Source of the DNA: JACDAE01 sp963717195 | Lineage (GTDB): Bacteria > Chloroflexota > Ktedonobacteria > Ktedonobacterales > Ktedonobacteraceae | Direction of reading: 5' to 3' | Assembly: GCA_963717195.1 (NCBI GenBank) | Contig: CAVQVR010000006.1 | Span: forward strand, 62,001-126,000 | DNA: 64,000 bases | Part shown: positions 55,950-64,000 of the stretch, one piece after another | How positions within the stretch are numbered: position 1 is the stretch's first letter | Layout of the letters: every line of letters begins with the position of its first letter | Program-made: the position numbers and the translations under genes | The notes under the pieces: generated by a model | The model's input: the letters and a program-made list of their open reading frames with translations, nothing else | Told to the model about the DNA's origin: nothing | Database searches by the model: none

Positions 55950-56897
55950 ATGGATTCATCAGAACAGCTCAAGACCTCCATTATTGATGATCTAGAGCCA
56001 GTTGTAGATATTACTCCAGCGCTGGTACAGAAGCGGCGCAGCCAGGGACGCATCATCTTTGATCGTTTCATACGCAACCGCGTTGCTCTGGGGGGAGCAG
56101 TTTTTCTCATCCTCCTCTTCCTGATTTGTTTCCTGGGACCAACAATAACAGGTCACAATCAACCTGATTTGGAACATCTCACCAGTGTCTCAGATACCTT
56201 TGCTCCACCCTCCGCGACTTTTCCGCTTGGAACCGATGATGTTGGGCGCGATGAATTCGCCCGTGCCATGGCTGGCGGACAGGTTTCGCTGCTGGTTGGT
56301 ATCCTCTCCATGTTTGTCTCGATTATCCTGGGGGTATTCATTGGTGCATTCGCTGGCTTCTTCGGCGGTATCCTTGATAATATTCTCATGCGCCTCACCG
56401 ATGTCGTCCTTTCTATCCCGTTGTATCTCTTGCTATTCGTCCTCTCAGCAACATCATTAGTAGATCACACTCCCAAAAGCATTATCTTCCTGATCGCCAT
56501 CTTTGGTTGGACGTCAGCGGCACGCCTCGTACGCAGCGAATTCATAGCACTCCGTGAGCGCGAATATGTGATGGCTGCGCGCACAATAGGAGCACGTGAT
56601 CTAAGCTTAATGTTTCGGCACATCCTGCCCAATGCAGCCGGGCCGATTATCGTCAATGCAACCTTACTCATTGGCGTCAACATCATCCTTGAGTCGGTAC
56701 TCAGCTTCTTCGGCTTTGGTATTCAACCACCATACGCCAGTTGGGGCAATATGATCTCCTATGGACAAGGCTTTTTCGACACAGATGCTCTCCTTGTGCT
56801 TATTCCTGGTATCTTAATCTTCTTAACGGTATTGAGCTTTAATCTGGTAGGTGATGGCTTGCGCGATGCGCTTGATCCCTATATGACCGAGCGCTAG
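55950..56897 (+). CDS. dppC: Dipeptide ABC transporter permease DppC
   Basis: Cytoplasmic N-terminal segment, then six membrane helices with FPLGTDDVGRDEFARAM and EAA loop EYVMAARTIGARDLSL, typical of DppC. AAAGGAGAG precedes the ATG. Eleven bases separate it from dppB. Intact at 315 residues, unlike its counterpart at 46.5 kb. Confidence 0.93.
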   Translation: MDSSEQLKTSIIDDLEPVVDITPALVQKRRSQGRIIFDRFIRNRVALGGAVFLILLFLICFLGPTITGHNQPDLEHLTSVSDTFAPPSATFPLGTDDVGRDEFARAMAGGQVSLLVGILSMFVSIILGVFIGAFAGFFGGILDNILMRLTDVVLSIPLYLLLFVLSATSLVDHTPKSIIFLIAIFGWTSAARLVRSEFIALREREYVMAARTIGARDLSLMFRHILPNAAGPIIVNATLLIGVNIILESVLSFFGFGIQPPYASWGNMISYGQGFFDTDALLVLIPGILIFLTVLSFNLVGDGLRDALDPYMTER

Positions 56898-56914
56898 ATA
56901 AAGGATGTGAGATA

Positions 56915-57991
56915 TTGAACGACTACCTATTAGACGTGCAGGACCTCAAAATCTATTTTAAAATAAAGGCAGGCCGTATCCGCGCCGTTGACGGCATAAG
57001 TTTTGCCGTCAAGCCTGGAGAGAAGGTCGCCATCGTCGGCGAGAGCGGATGTGGCAAAAGCGTCACCGCTCTCTCCATTGTGCATCTGATCGCACAACCC
57101 CCAGGTGAATATGCTGGTGGCAACATCTTTTTTGAAGGGGAAGATCTGCTCGATATGCACGAAAGGGACTTACAAAAGATCCGTGGCGGTCAGATTGGTA
57201 TGATCTTCCAGGATCCCATGAGCAGCCTTAATCCAACTATGACGATTGGAATGCAGATCGTTGAGGGACTCAAGATCCATCGCAACCTGAACAACTCTCA
57301 GGCTCGCCAACGCGCCACAGAGTTATTGCAGCAGGTGGGTATTCCCGTACCTGAAGAACGCTTTAATGCCTACCCCCATCAGTTCAGCGGCGGCATGAGA
57401 CAACGTGTGATGATCGCGATTGCCCTGGCTTGCAATCCCAAATTGCTCATTGCCGACGAGCCAACCACAGCTCTCGATGTAACCGTACAGGCTCAGATTC
57501 TCGATTTGATTAGCGCCATCTGCAATGAATTCGATACCGCACTTATCTTAATTACCCATGACCTGGGCGTGGTTGCGGGTATGACCGACAGAGTGGTAGT
57601 GATGTACGCAGGAAAGATCATGGAAGAAGCGACGACTGACGAACTCTTTGCCAATCCACGGCATCCCTACACGATTGGACTTCTTTCCTCCGTAACACGG
57701 CTCGACGAAGTGCGCCAGGCAGAATTAAGAACGATAGACGGTGCACCACCCGATCTCTTGCAGCCACCTTCTGGCTGCCCGTTCATGCCGCGCTGCGATC
57801 ATGCTCGCTCCATATGTCGTACCATGCCACCTCTCGACACAGTGGTAGGGAACAATGCTCACCGAAAAGCCTGCTGGATTGATGTTACCGATCCCAAAGA
57901 ACAGGCATACGCTGAACGCCGTCTCCAGGCAAGACAGGCGGCACAGCGTGCTGCTATTGGAGCGGCTGCTGGCAAACTGCAAGGAGAATAA
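56915..57991 (+). CDS. dppD: Dipeptide ABC transporter ATPase DppD
   Basis: Walker A GESGCGKSVTALS, signature FSGGMRQRVMIAIAL, Walker B LLIADEPTTALDV, switch His in LITHDLG and the C-terminal Cys cluster (GCPFMPRCDHARSIC). A TTG start at 56915 with AAGGATG ten bases upstream fits best. An Arg/Gln/Ala-rich helix ends the 358-residue protein. Confidence 0.93.
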   Translation: MNDYLLDVQDLKIYFKIKAGRIRAVDGISFAVKPGEKVAIVGESGCGKSVTALSIVHLIAQPPGEYAGGNIFFEGEDLLDMHERDLQKIRGGQIGMIFQDPMSSLNPTMTIGMQIVEGLKIHRNLNNSQARQRATELLQQVGIPVPEERFNAYPHQFSGGMRQRVMIAIALACNPKLLIADEPTTALDVTVQAQILDLISAICNEFDTALILITHDLGVVAGMTDRVVVMYAGKIMEEATTDELFANPRHPYTIGLLSSVTRLDEVRQAELRTIDGAPPDLLQPPSGCPFMPRCDHARSICRTMPPLDTVVGNNAHRKACWIDVTDPKEQAYAERRLQARQAAQRAAIGAAAGKLQGE

Positions 57992-57994
57992 GCG

Positions 57995-59011
57995 ATGGTT
58001 GATACTGTTGATACAGTCGTTGCCAATAATACATTGCTCGACGTGCACGACTTAAAGATGCACTTTCCTCTTACCCAGGGCATTCTTATACAACGCACGG
58101 TCGGCTATGTCCGCGCGGTCGATGGCGTAAGCTTTAGCATCGACCGAGGGAAAACGCTGGGACTCGTCGGCGAAAGCGGTTCCGGCAAAACGACGATTGG
58201 GCGCACATTGATCAGGCTCTACAAGCCAACCGCGGGCCAGATCATCTTTGATAAACAGGACCTGGCACAGCTCAATGGTGAAGCATTACGCCATGTACGC
58301 CAGGATATCCAGATGATCTTCCAGGACCCATTTGCCTCCCTCAATCCACGTTTCACTATTGGCTCGCTCATCTCCGAGCCGATGCATATCTACAAACTAG
58401 GTTCAAACAAGGAAATTCGTGAGCGAACGGAGGAATTGTTGCACATCGTGGGATTACGCCCGGAGTATATTGACCGCTATCCTCACGAGTTTAGTGGTGG
58501 TCAGAGGCAACGTATCGTTGTAGCCCGTGCTCTTTCGATTAATCCCAAGTTCGTCATTGCCGATGAGCCAGTCTCGGCTCTTGATGTCTCCATCCGCGCC
58601 CAGATTCTGAATCTATTGGAAAGGCTGCAGCAACAATTTAACTTGACGTATCTCTTTGTGTCGCATGATCTGAGTGTTGTACGGCATGTAGCGGATCGTA
58701 TCGCGGTCATGTATCTTGGGACGTTCGTCGAGATGGCTGATCGCGACGAGTTATATACAGCACCGAAGCATCCATACACGAAGGCTCTGCTTTCTGCCGT
58801 ACCAATTCCTGATCCCAGGATAGAAAAGAAGCGTCAACGGATTATTCTTTCAGGCGATCTCCCGAGCCCTGTCAACATACCTGGTGGCTGTCGTTTCCAT
58901 CAACGTTGTCCGATGGCACAAGCAATCTGCAGTGAGGTAGAACCAGCATTCGAGGCCAAAGAGGGGCATGAGCACTACGCGGCCTGCCATTTCTCCGATA
59001 TGGTGTCATAG
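57995..59011 (+). CDS. dppF: Dipeptide ABC transporter ATPase DppF
   Basis: Walker A GESGSGKTTIGRT, signature FSGGQRQRIVVARAL, Walker B FVIADEPVSALDV and C-terminal oligopeptide domain (GCRFHQRCPMAQAIC). The ATG is three bases after the dppD stop, with AAGGAG upstream, so the two are tightly coupled. Its 3' end overlaps the response regulator on the other strand by six bases. Confidence 0.94.
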   Translation: MVDTVDTVVANNTLLDVHDLKMHFPLTQGILIQRTVGYVRAVDGVSFSIDRGKTLGLVGESGSGKTTIGRTLIRLYKPTAGQIIFDKQDLAQLNGEALRHVRQDIQMIFQDPFASLNPRFTIGSLISEPMHIYKLGSNKEIRERTEELLHIVGLRPEYIDRYPHEFSGGQRQRIVVARALSINPKFVIADEPVSALDVSIRAQILNLLERLQQQFNLTYLFVSHDLSVVRHVADRIAVMYLGTFVEMADRDELYTAPKHPYTKALLSAVPIPDPRIEKKRQRIILSGDLPSPVNIPGGCRFHQRCPMAQAICSEVEPAFEAKEGHEHYAACHFSDMVS

Positions 59012-59482
59012 AACTGTACGGCGTTCAAGTCGTTTGATGCGGGCAAGTAAGCGAATACGAGCCTTGAGGTGGTATGCATCAAACGGCTTGACCACGTAGT
59101 CATCGGCACCGGCATCAAAGCCTGCAACTTTGTCCTGGAGGGTGGTAAAAGCAGTCAAAAGCATGATGGGGAGATGATTCAGTGAAGAGGTGTTACGTAC
59201 CAGGCGGCAAAGATCAAGCCCGCTCTCCTGACCAACTATCACTTCAGTAATCAAAATATCGGGCGTGAATGTCTCTAGACTTGCCTTTGCCTCTGCCATT
59301 GAAGCTACACACTGTACCGCAAAACTGTGCTCCAGTGAATTTTGCATCTTCTCACGCGCATTTGCATCGCTATCTACGAGAAGAACATGTAGCTGGCGCA
59401 AAACCTGTGGTTTACGCACTCTCTGCTCATCATGATGTATTTCTGATGCTCCCAAACGTTCCATACTAGTTCTAGTGTACAT
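59006..59482 (-). CDS. Single-domain response regulator with Glu at the phosphoacceptor site
   Basis: The receiver fold is complete: VDSD acidic pair (Asp37, Asp39), Thr110 and Lys132. At the phosphoacceptor position the sequence is DILITEVIVG, giving Glu80 instead of Asp. Spacing from Glu80 to Thr110 (30) and Lys132 (52) equals that in CheY, so the alignment is secure. Glu often mimics a phosphorylated Asp, suggesting a locked or phosphorylation-independent regulator. ATG 59482 with GGGAG upstream is preferred. No output domain. Length 158 residues. Confidence 0.87.
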   Translation of the reverse strand: MYTRTSMERLGASEIHHDEQRVRKPQVLRQLHVLLVDSDANAREKMQNSLEHSFAVQCVASMAEAKASLETFTPDILITEVIVGQESGLDLCRLVRNTSSLNHLPIMLLTAFTTLQDKVAGFDAGADDYVVKPFDAYHLKARIRLLARIKRLERRTVL

Positions 59483-59725
59483 GCATCTCCCTACACAACA
59501 GAGAGTATACTGACACTCCCTGGTAGAAATACACAGGGTTCTTCCTTCATCCAGAAAGCTTGCCACAGTCCAGTACTGGTGCCGCAGTAGAGGTCTTCTG
59601 TCCAGAAGCGTTGTGCGGATGTTATTCCCTACAGGTTTCCGTGTGCCTCACAGTACCCACTGCATCACCCATTTTCCCCATCGCGCCACTAAGCAGAACA
59701 TACAAGTAAGTGCTCTGCATGATAA

Positions 59726-60154
59726 CTAATCACGATCTGCCTGTGTCTGTACCAGGTAGTCCGTACGATTCTGACGCTCACCCGGCGTGAGCTTTAAGAC
59801 ACGTTCAATGGCCGCATTCAAGGCAGTTGGCTTAAATGGCTTGGTGAGATATTCATCAGCACCTGAAAGCAGACCCGTCACCTGATCTTCTTCCCGCGTC
59901 ATAGCGCTCAGAATGATCAACGGCGTATTCGCTGTGCGGGGATCGCCCCGTAAACAACGTACCAGTTGATATCCATCCATGCGTGGCATTTTTACATCAA
60001 TGATCACACAATCCGGCTGTTCCGCGAAAATACGCTCCAGCCCTTGCACACCATCATAGGCGACAATGACCTGATATGAGCCTTGCAGGTTGACTGCGTA
60101 CTTGATAAGCTCTACAATAGTTGGATTATCATCGATAACCAATACTTTTTTCAT
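59726..60154 (-). CDS. Single-domain response regulator
   Basis: Canonical receiver: IDDNPTIVELI, phosphoacceptor Asp53 in CVIIDVKMPRMDG, Ser in IILSAMT and Lys in LTKPFKP. A short Arg/Gln-rich tail follows; there is no output domain, so it probably signals through partner proteins. ATG 60154 starts the conserved KKVLVIDDN; its ribosome binding site is weak. It is the neighbour of the Glu-variant regulator on the same strand, with 243 bases between. Confidence 0.9.
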   Translation of the reverse strand: MKKVLVIDDNPTIVELIKYAVNLQGSYQVIVAYDGVQGLERIFAEQPDCVIIDVKMPRMDGYQLVRCLRGDPRTANTPLIILSAMTREEDQVTGLLSGADEYLTKPFKPTALNAAIERVLKLTPGERQNRTDYLVQTQADRD

Positions 60155-60594
60155 AGAAACACGTGCGTGCGTGCCACTGACCCGGCATCCTGACCTGGAA
60201 AGATACACGCCTCTCCTTTCTTGCTCGTGGTGTGTCTTGCACTATTGCCACACGGAGCCTGCTCTGAATGGGCTGAAAGCCACCTTCAGATGTAAGCCCC
60301 TCCCCACCTACATAAGCAGAGGATCTAACGTTCCTCGCGAAGTGCTGTACACTGTACTGGTTACAGGTCTAGAAAGGTATTTGCACCCATTGCATTGTAA
60401 CACAGTTATGTGTCGCTGCCAAATTATCATCTATTCTTACTACTTTCTGATCAGTGAGAAAGATCCTCTTCTCTTTACTATCGGACAGTGCATCCTATTT
60501 CTTTAGCCCAATGAGCAAAAGAGATGTCATGCTTTCGCCCTTATGCTAGAATAAGAAGGATCGCATGTCTAAAGGTATGACAGGAGAGACAATT
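60155..60594. other. 440-base divergent intergenic region
   Basis: No credible gene. An extended -10 box (TGCTAGAAT near 60542) about 50 bases before the ThiF-family start is a likely promoter. Two ORF-like stretches here lack ribosome binding sites. Confidence 0.4.
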
Positions 60595-61617
60595 ATGCTC
60601 AACCGCTATTCACGACAGACTCTGTTTGGACCTATTGGAAAAGATGGTCAAGAACGGCTGCACGCAGCATCGGTATTGCTGGTAGGGTGTGGTGCTTTGG
60701 GAACCGTGCTTGCAAATAATCTGTGTCGCGCTGGCATCGGCCATCTCATCATCGCTGATCGTGACTACGTTGAATTGAATAATCTGCAACGCCAGATTCT
60801 GTTTGATGAAGATGATGTTGCACGGCATGTACCCAAAGCGATTGCCGCCACTGAAAAACTACATCGAGTCAACAGTGAGGTACGGGTGGAAGCACTGGTG
60901 GAAGATGTTAACGCAGATGGCATCGAAACGCTCGTGCAAACAACGGACCTGGTACTTGATGCAACCGATAATTTCGAAACGCGCTATCTCCTGAACGACG
61001 TATGCGTAAAATATCAGCGACCATGGATTTATAGTGGTGTGATTGCTTCTTATGGCGTCACGATGAACATTCTACCGGGCGATACAGCCTGCTTGCGCTG
61101 CGTCTTTCCCGAGATGCCGCTCCCTGGCACAACCCCGACCTGCGATACTGCTGGTGTATTGAATGGCATTGTGGGCGCAATGACTGGGATTGCTTCAACT
61201 GAAGCGCTGAAAATTTTGTTGAAGAGCGAGAAGATCAGCCGGGAACTGGTCACTCTGGATCTCTGGGAAAATGCGTTTGACCGCATCGAACTTCCACGAC
61301 AGCCGGATTGCCCGGCGTGTGGGCAGCACCAGTATGAATATCTTGATACGCTCACAGGTACTAATAGTACCAGTCTGTGTGGACGAAACGCGGTTCAGGT
61401 ACGCGCCAATAGCGGGAAAAACAAGGTACGGCTCGATTTTCCGCACCTCGCTGAACGTCTGCGCCTGGTAGGTGATATCAGCTATAACGAGTTTCTCTTG
61501 CATGGTCACATTGATGGATATGAACTGACGGTTTTCCCCGATGCACGTGCGATTATCAAAGGAACGGATGACGAACAGGTCGCACGTTCTGTGTATGCAC
61601 GCTATATCGGCATGTGA
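60595..61617 (+). CDS. MoeB/ThiF-family adenylyltransferase with C-terminal extension
   Basis: ThiF-type E1-like enzyme: nucleotide loop LLVGCGALGTVLANNL, RDYVELNNLQRQ, DATDNFETRYLLND. It also has the zinc pair CLRC / CPAC and the catalytic-type Cys in TPTCDTAG. These proteins adenylate the C-terminus of sulfur carriers such as MoaD or ThiS. The last 90 residues (SLCGRNAVQV onward) form an extra domain often found on Bacillus- and Chloroflexota-type ThiF proteins. Which carrier it uses cannot be told here. ATG 60595 follows AGGAGA by nine bases. Confidence 0.88.
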   Translation: MLNRYSRQTLFGPIGKDGQERLHAASVLLVGCGALGTVLANNLCRAGIGHLIIADRDYVELNNLQRQILFDEDDVARHVPKAIAATEKLHRVNSEVRVEALVEDVNADGIETLVQTTDLVLDATDNFETRYLLNDVCVKYQRPWIYSGVIASYGVTMNILPGDTACLRCVFPEMPLPGTTPTCDTAGVLNGIVGAMTGIASTEALKILLKSEKISRELVTLDLWENAFDRIELPRQPDCPACGQHQYEYLDTLTGTNSTSLCGRNAVQVRANSGKNKVRLDFPHLAERLRLVGDISYNEFLLHGHIDGYELTVFPDARAIIKGTDDEQVARSVYARYIGM

Positions 61618-61687
61618 GTTGAGGCACGGGCTTATGCAATCGCGCCCCTAGCTCAACTCACACAAATGAAACACACCTCGTGAAACC

Positions 61688-61716
61688 TTGTACTTATAAT
61701 AAGCAATTGTTATAAT
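61688..61716 (+). promoter_or_regulatory. Promoter of metG
   Basis: TTGTAC (61688-61693) and TATAAT (61711-61716) are exactly 17 bases apart, the best promoter in the window. The transcript would start near 61723, placing the following repeats in the metG 5' untranslated region. Confidence 0.75.
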
Positions 61717-61737
61717 AGCCCTTGTCCACACCATCGT

Positions 61738-61885
61738 GTAGGGGCCAGATTTATCACGCCCATGTTCGGGCCAGATTGATCGCGCCCGTGGGGATGGATG
61801 GGGAAGGCAATGTGCAGCAATCTTTACTGCACGGTAGGGGCCAGATTTATCACGCCCGTGGCCAGATTGATCGCGCCCGTGGGGA
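61738..61885 (+). repeat. Duplicated GTAGGGGC-type repeat in the metG leader
   Basis: The unit GTAGGGGCCAGATTTATC plus ACGCCC occurs at 61738-61761 and 61834-61857. A second unit (core CCAGATTGATCGCGCCCG) occurs at 61769-61794 and 61860-61885, exact over 26 bases. The same unit appears at 9971. Confidence 0.85.
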
Positions 61886-61902
61886 GAGAAACATATCATA
61901 TT

Positions 61903-63567
61903 ATGAATGAACATATTCTTGTTTGCGTCGCCTGGCCGTATGCGAAAAGCTCCACACACGTTGGGCAGGTCGTAGGCGCATACCTGCCAGCCGATACGTT
62001 CGCACGCTATCATCGCATGGCTGGCAATCATGTACTTATGGTTTCCGGAAGCGACGAGCACGGGACACCGATACTTGTAGATGCCGAGAAGCAGGGCATT
62101 ACACCACGCGAATTTGTGGCACGTTACCACAAACAGATCTGCGATGTATGGGAACGCCTGGGTATATCGTGGGATCTTTATACCGAGACGGGAACAGCGA
62201 ACCATTATCGCATCACCCAGGATTTCTTCCTCACCCTGTATGACAAAGGCTATATCTACAAAGATACGATGCTCTCAGCGTACAGTCCAGCGGATAGACG
62301 CTTCTTGCCTGATCGCTACATTGAAGGAACCTGTCCCATCTGTGGTTATACGCAGGCACGTGGCGATCAGTGCGACAACTGTGGGCACACACTTGATCCA
62401 GTTGACCTGATTAATCCACACAGCCGCCTGAGCCAGAGCAAGGACAACAGAATAGAGATGCGCGAGACTGAACATTTCTTCCTGGACCTGCCAAAGTTAC
62501 AGGAGCCACTGATGAAGTGGTTATCCAAGGAGAAAGATCATTGGCGACAGAATACACTAACTTTCGCAATGAACTGGCTGAAAGAGGGTCTACACGCTCG
62601 TGCGATCACGCGTGACCTGGACTGGGGCGTACCTATTCCACTGGAGGGCTACGAGGACAAGCGCATCTATGTCTGGTTTGATGCCGTGATCGGTTACTAT
62701 TCAGCGTCAGTCGAGTGGGCCGAGAGGCAGGATACACCGGAAGCATGGAAGACCTGGTGGGTACCCGAGCAGGTCGATCCCCCGGTGAAATCTTACTACT
62801 TTATCGGCAAAGATAACATCCCTTTCCACACGATTATCTGGCCTGCTATGCTGCTTGGCTACGGCAATCGGAACCTGCCCTATGATGTACCGGCCAACGA
62901 GTTTATGACCATGAGCGGTGTCAAGGCGTCGAGCAGCCGGGGCAACGTTATCTGGACGAAAGATGTGCTGGATCTCTATGGAGCCGACACGCTGCGCTAC
63001 TACCTCTCAGCTACAGCACCTGAGGGACGCGATACCGACTTTACCTTTGATGAAATGATTCGGCGCAATAATGACGAGCTAGTGGCAACCTACGGAAATG
63101 CGGTACATCGCACATTGAGCTTCCTACAGAGCAAGTTCGGCGGTGTGGTTCCGGAGCCGCTGGCATTGCGCGAGGCGGATCGCGAAATCCTGGCGGAGGC
63201 AGAACGAGGCTTTGGACTGGTCGGCCATAATATCGCGCTCTGTCACTTCAAGGATGGGTTGAATGCAGCAATGGCTGTTGCTCATGCCGCCAACCGTTAC
63301 CTGGACGAACAGGCACCATGGAAGCAGATCAAAATTGACCGCGAAGCCGCTGGCACGACCATTTACGTCATGATCCAGGTCATCAGCAGCATGCGTCTGC
63401 TCTTCTGTCCCTATCTGCCTTTCTCTTCGCAGAAACTGCATGAGTTTCTTGGCTTCGAGGGGGATGTAAGCAAAGAGTTCTGGAGCCCGGAGACGGTGCC
63501 TGCGGGTATTACGCTGCCCCAGCCTGCTCCGCTGTTCCCGAAATTGGAAGAGCATGTGATGGTTTAA
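61903..63567 (+). CDS. metG: Methionyl-tRNA synthetase
   Basis: Class I MetRS: VAWPYAKSSTHVGQVVGAYL carries the HIGH-type motif as HVGQ. Then come the zinc-knuckle domain with four Cys (CPICG / CDNCG), PIPLEGYEDKRIYVWFDA, YYFIGKDNIPFHTIIWP and the KMSKS-type loop as KASSSRGNV. The enzyme charges tRNA-Met. ATG 61903 starts the conserved region; the longer frame to 61798 reads through repeats. Length is 554 residues, with no C-terminal tRNA-binding dimer domain, normal for the short form. Confidence 0.94.
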   Translation: MNEHILVCVAWPYAKSSTHVGQVVGAYLPADTFARYHRMAGNHVLMVSGSDEHGTPILVDAEKQGITPREFVARYHKQICDVWERLGISWDLYTETGTANHYRITQDFFLTLYDKGYIYKDTMLSAYSPADRRFLPDRYIEGTCPICGYTQARGDQCDNCGHTLDPVDLINPHSRLSQSKDNRIEMRETEHFFLDLPKLQEPLMKWLSKEKDHWRQNTLTFAMNWLKEGLHARAITRDLDWGVPIPLEGYEDKRIYVWFDAVIGYYSASVEWAERQDTPEAWKTWWVPEQVDPPVKSYYFIGKDNIPFHTIIWPAMLLGYGNRNLPYDVPANEFMTMSGVKASSSRGNVIWTKDVLDLYGADTLRYYLSATAPEGRDTDFTFDEMIRRNNDELVATYGNAVHRTLSFLQSKFGGVVPEPLALREADREILAEAERGFGLVGHNIALCHFKDGLNAAMAVAHAANRYLDEQAPWKQIKIDREAAGTTIYVMIQVISSMRLLFCPYLPFSSQKLHEFLGFEGDVSKEFWSPETVPAGITLPQPAPLFPKLEEHVMV

Positions 63568-63570
63568 CAG

Positions 63571-63664
63571 TATGGGCCAGATTTAGCGCGCCAGGTGTGT
63601 CACCAGAGGCTGATCTGTCATAGGCGATAGGACGACACACCTGGCGCGCTAAATCTGGCCCATA
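63571..63664. repeat. Perfect 30-bp palindromic repeat after metG
   Basis: Arms 63571-63600 and 63635-63664 pair perfectly around a 34-base loop. The arm reads TATGGGCCAGATTTAGCGCG then CCAGGTGTGT, combining the CCAGATTTA module of the metG leader with the CCAGGTGTGT tail of the 32122 element. It may also terminate the convergent metG and cyclohydrolase transcripts. Confidence 0.85.
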
Positions 63665-63672
63665 CCGAACAA

Positions 63673-64000
63673 TCAAGCCCCGAAACGATTCAGAACCTTC
63701 AGACTGCTTGCTCCACCTTGCAGAGGGATTTGTTTGACGGCGATAGCAATGCGGTTTTCCGAATTGAGTGCCTCCCAGTAGGCATGCAACACTTCATCAC
63801 TATTGCCATTGCAGGGGAGCAATAGAGGGTCACCTTGAAAACTGGGAAGCGGCGTTCCATCGCCACTGTAGGTAGTGAGACCAACGCCAAATCCGGCAAG
63901 CGATAATGCTGGACGATAGGTAAAGCGATCTGTAAGCTGAGGATCAGCAGGATTGGCTTTTAGAATACTAAGAGCGATAGTGGGCGATTGGTTTCTGAAA
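63673..64000 (-). CDS. IMP cyclohydrolase-like protein (C-terminal part; 5' end beyond window)
   Basis: The minus-strand frame is open from the window edge to TGA at 63673. It encodes IALSILKAN, DRFTYRPALSLAGFGVGLTT, DGTPLPSFQGDP and EVLHAYWEALNSENRIAIAV, matching the C-terminal half of the IMP cyclohydrolase-like family (PF07826), which closes the purine ring in archaea (PurO) and occurs in some bacteria. At least 109 residues are present. Confidence 0.8.
   Translation of the reverse strand, partial: FRNQSPTIALSILKANPADPQLTDRFTYRPALSLAGFGVGLTTYSGDGTPLPSFQGDPLLLPCNGNSDEVLHAYWEALNSENRIAIAVKQIPLQGGASSLKVLNRFGA

Noticed and set aside
1..64000. tRNA genes
   Set aside because: I scanned by eye for T-loop patterns such as GGTTCGAATCC and found none in a plausible cloverleaf; a dedicated search could still find one.

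Overview
The window looks like chromosomal DNA of a Ktedonobacteria-type member of the phylum Chloroflexota. This is inference from gene content, not from a marker gene: a sigma-54 factor carrying a zinc ribbon, a MurT/GatD pair (usual in single-membrane cell walls), many oligopeptide-binding lipoproteins with S/T-rich linkers, an HTH-NB-ARC-TPR (STAND) regulator, a PASTA-less Ser/Thr kinase, and intergenic palindromes ending in GTAGGGGC. No tRNA, rRNA, CRISPR array or prophage was seen. The one structured RNA recognised is RNase P RNA.

Layout. 1-15 kb is mostly housekeeping: partial ctaG, a membrane histidine kinase split by an in-frame TAG, glycerate kinase, a small conserved-looking ORF, rnpB, selD, rnc (frameshifted), rpoN, a Ser/Thr kinase, an RqcH-type NFACT protein, gmk, glpX and an NAD-type isocitrate dehydrogenase. 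15-27 kb holds a small excisionase-type HTH protein, topA (frameshifted), murT-gatD, an orphan ClpX-type zinc finger protein, a six-repeat NHL propeller protein, long HPF, a DUF6788-like protein, nrdR and a cyclic-nucleotide-binding protein. 27-32 kb carries a long TPR protein and two proteins I do not recognise.

32-49.6 kb is oligopeptide-transport territory interrupted by an accessory block. Two paralogous binding lipoproteins (32.3 and 34.3 kb) have no permease beside them. A third paralogue (43.3 kb) leads an oppABCDF operon in which the A, C and D genes carry frameshifts. Between them (36.2-43.0 kb) lie a minus-strand cluster of two Tat-signal proteins, a small ORF, a MauD-like redoxin and a MauE-like membrane protein, then a STAND regulator. 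An IS1-like element (38433-39692, 8-bp target duplication) sits directly upstream of the mauD start and displaces its ribosome binding site. The mau-like cluster is the best candidate here for an undescribed system: exported, cysteine-rich and apparently dedicated to disulfide handling.

49.6-64 kb holds an ArsR-type regulator with an MFS exporter, an ArsR-DUF2087 regulator, a complete intact dppABCDF operon, two single-domain response regulators (one with Glu in place of the phosphoacceptor Asp), a MoeB/ThiF-type enzyme, metG and a partial IMP cyclohydrolase-like gene.

A recurring feature is broken reading frames: about fifteen in-frame stops or single-base shifts in ten genes, including normally essential topA and rnc. 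Coding potential continues cleanly on both sides of each. That pattern fits sequencing or assembly indels at least as well as real gene decay, so each broken gene is annotated over its full extent and flagged.
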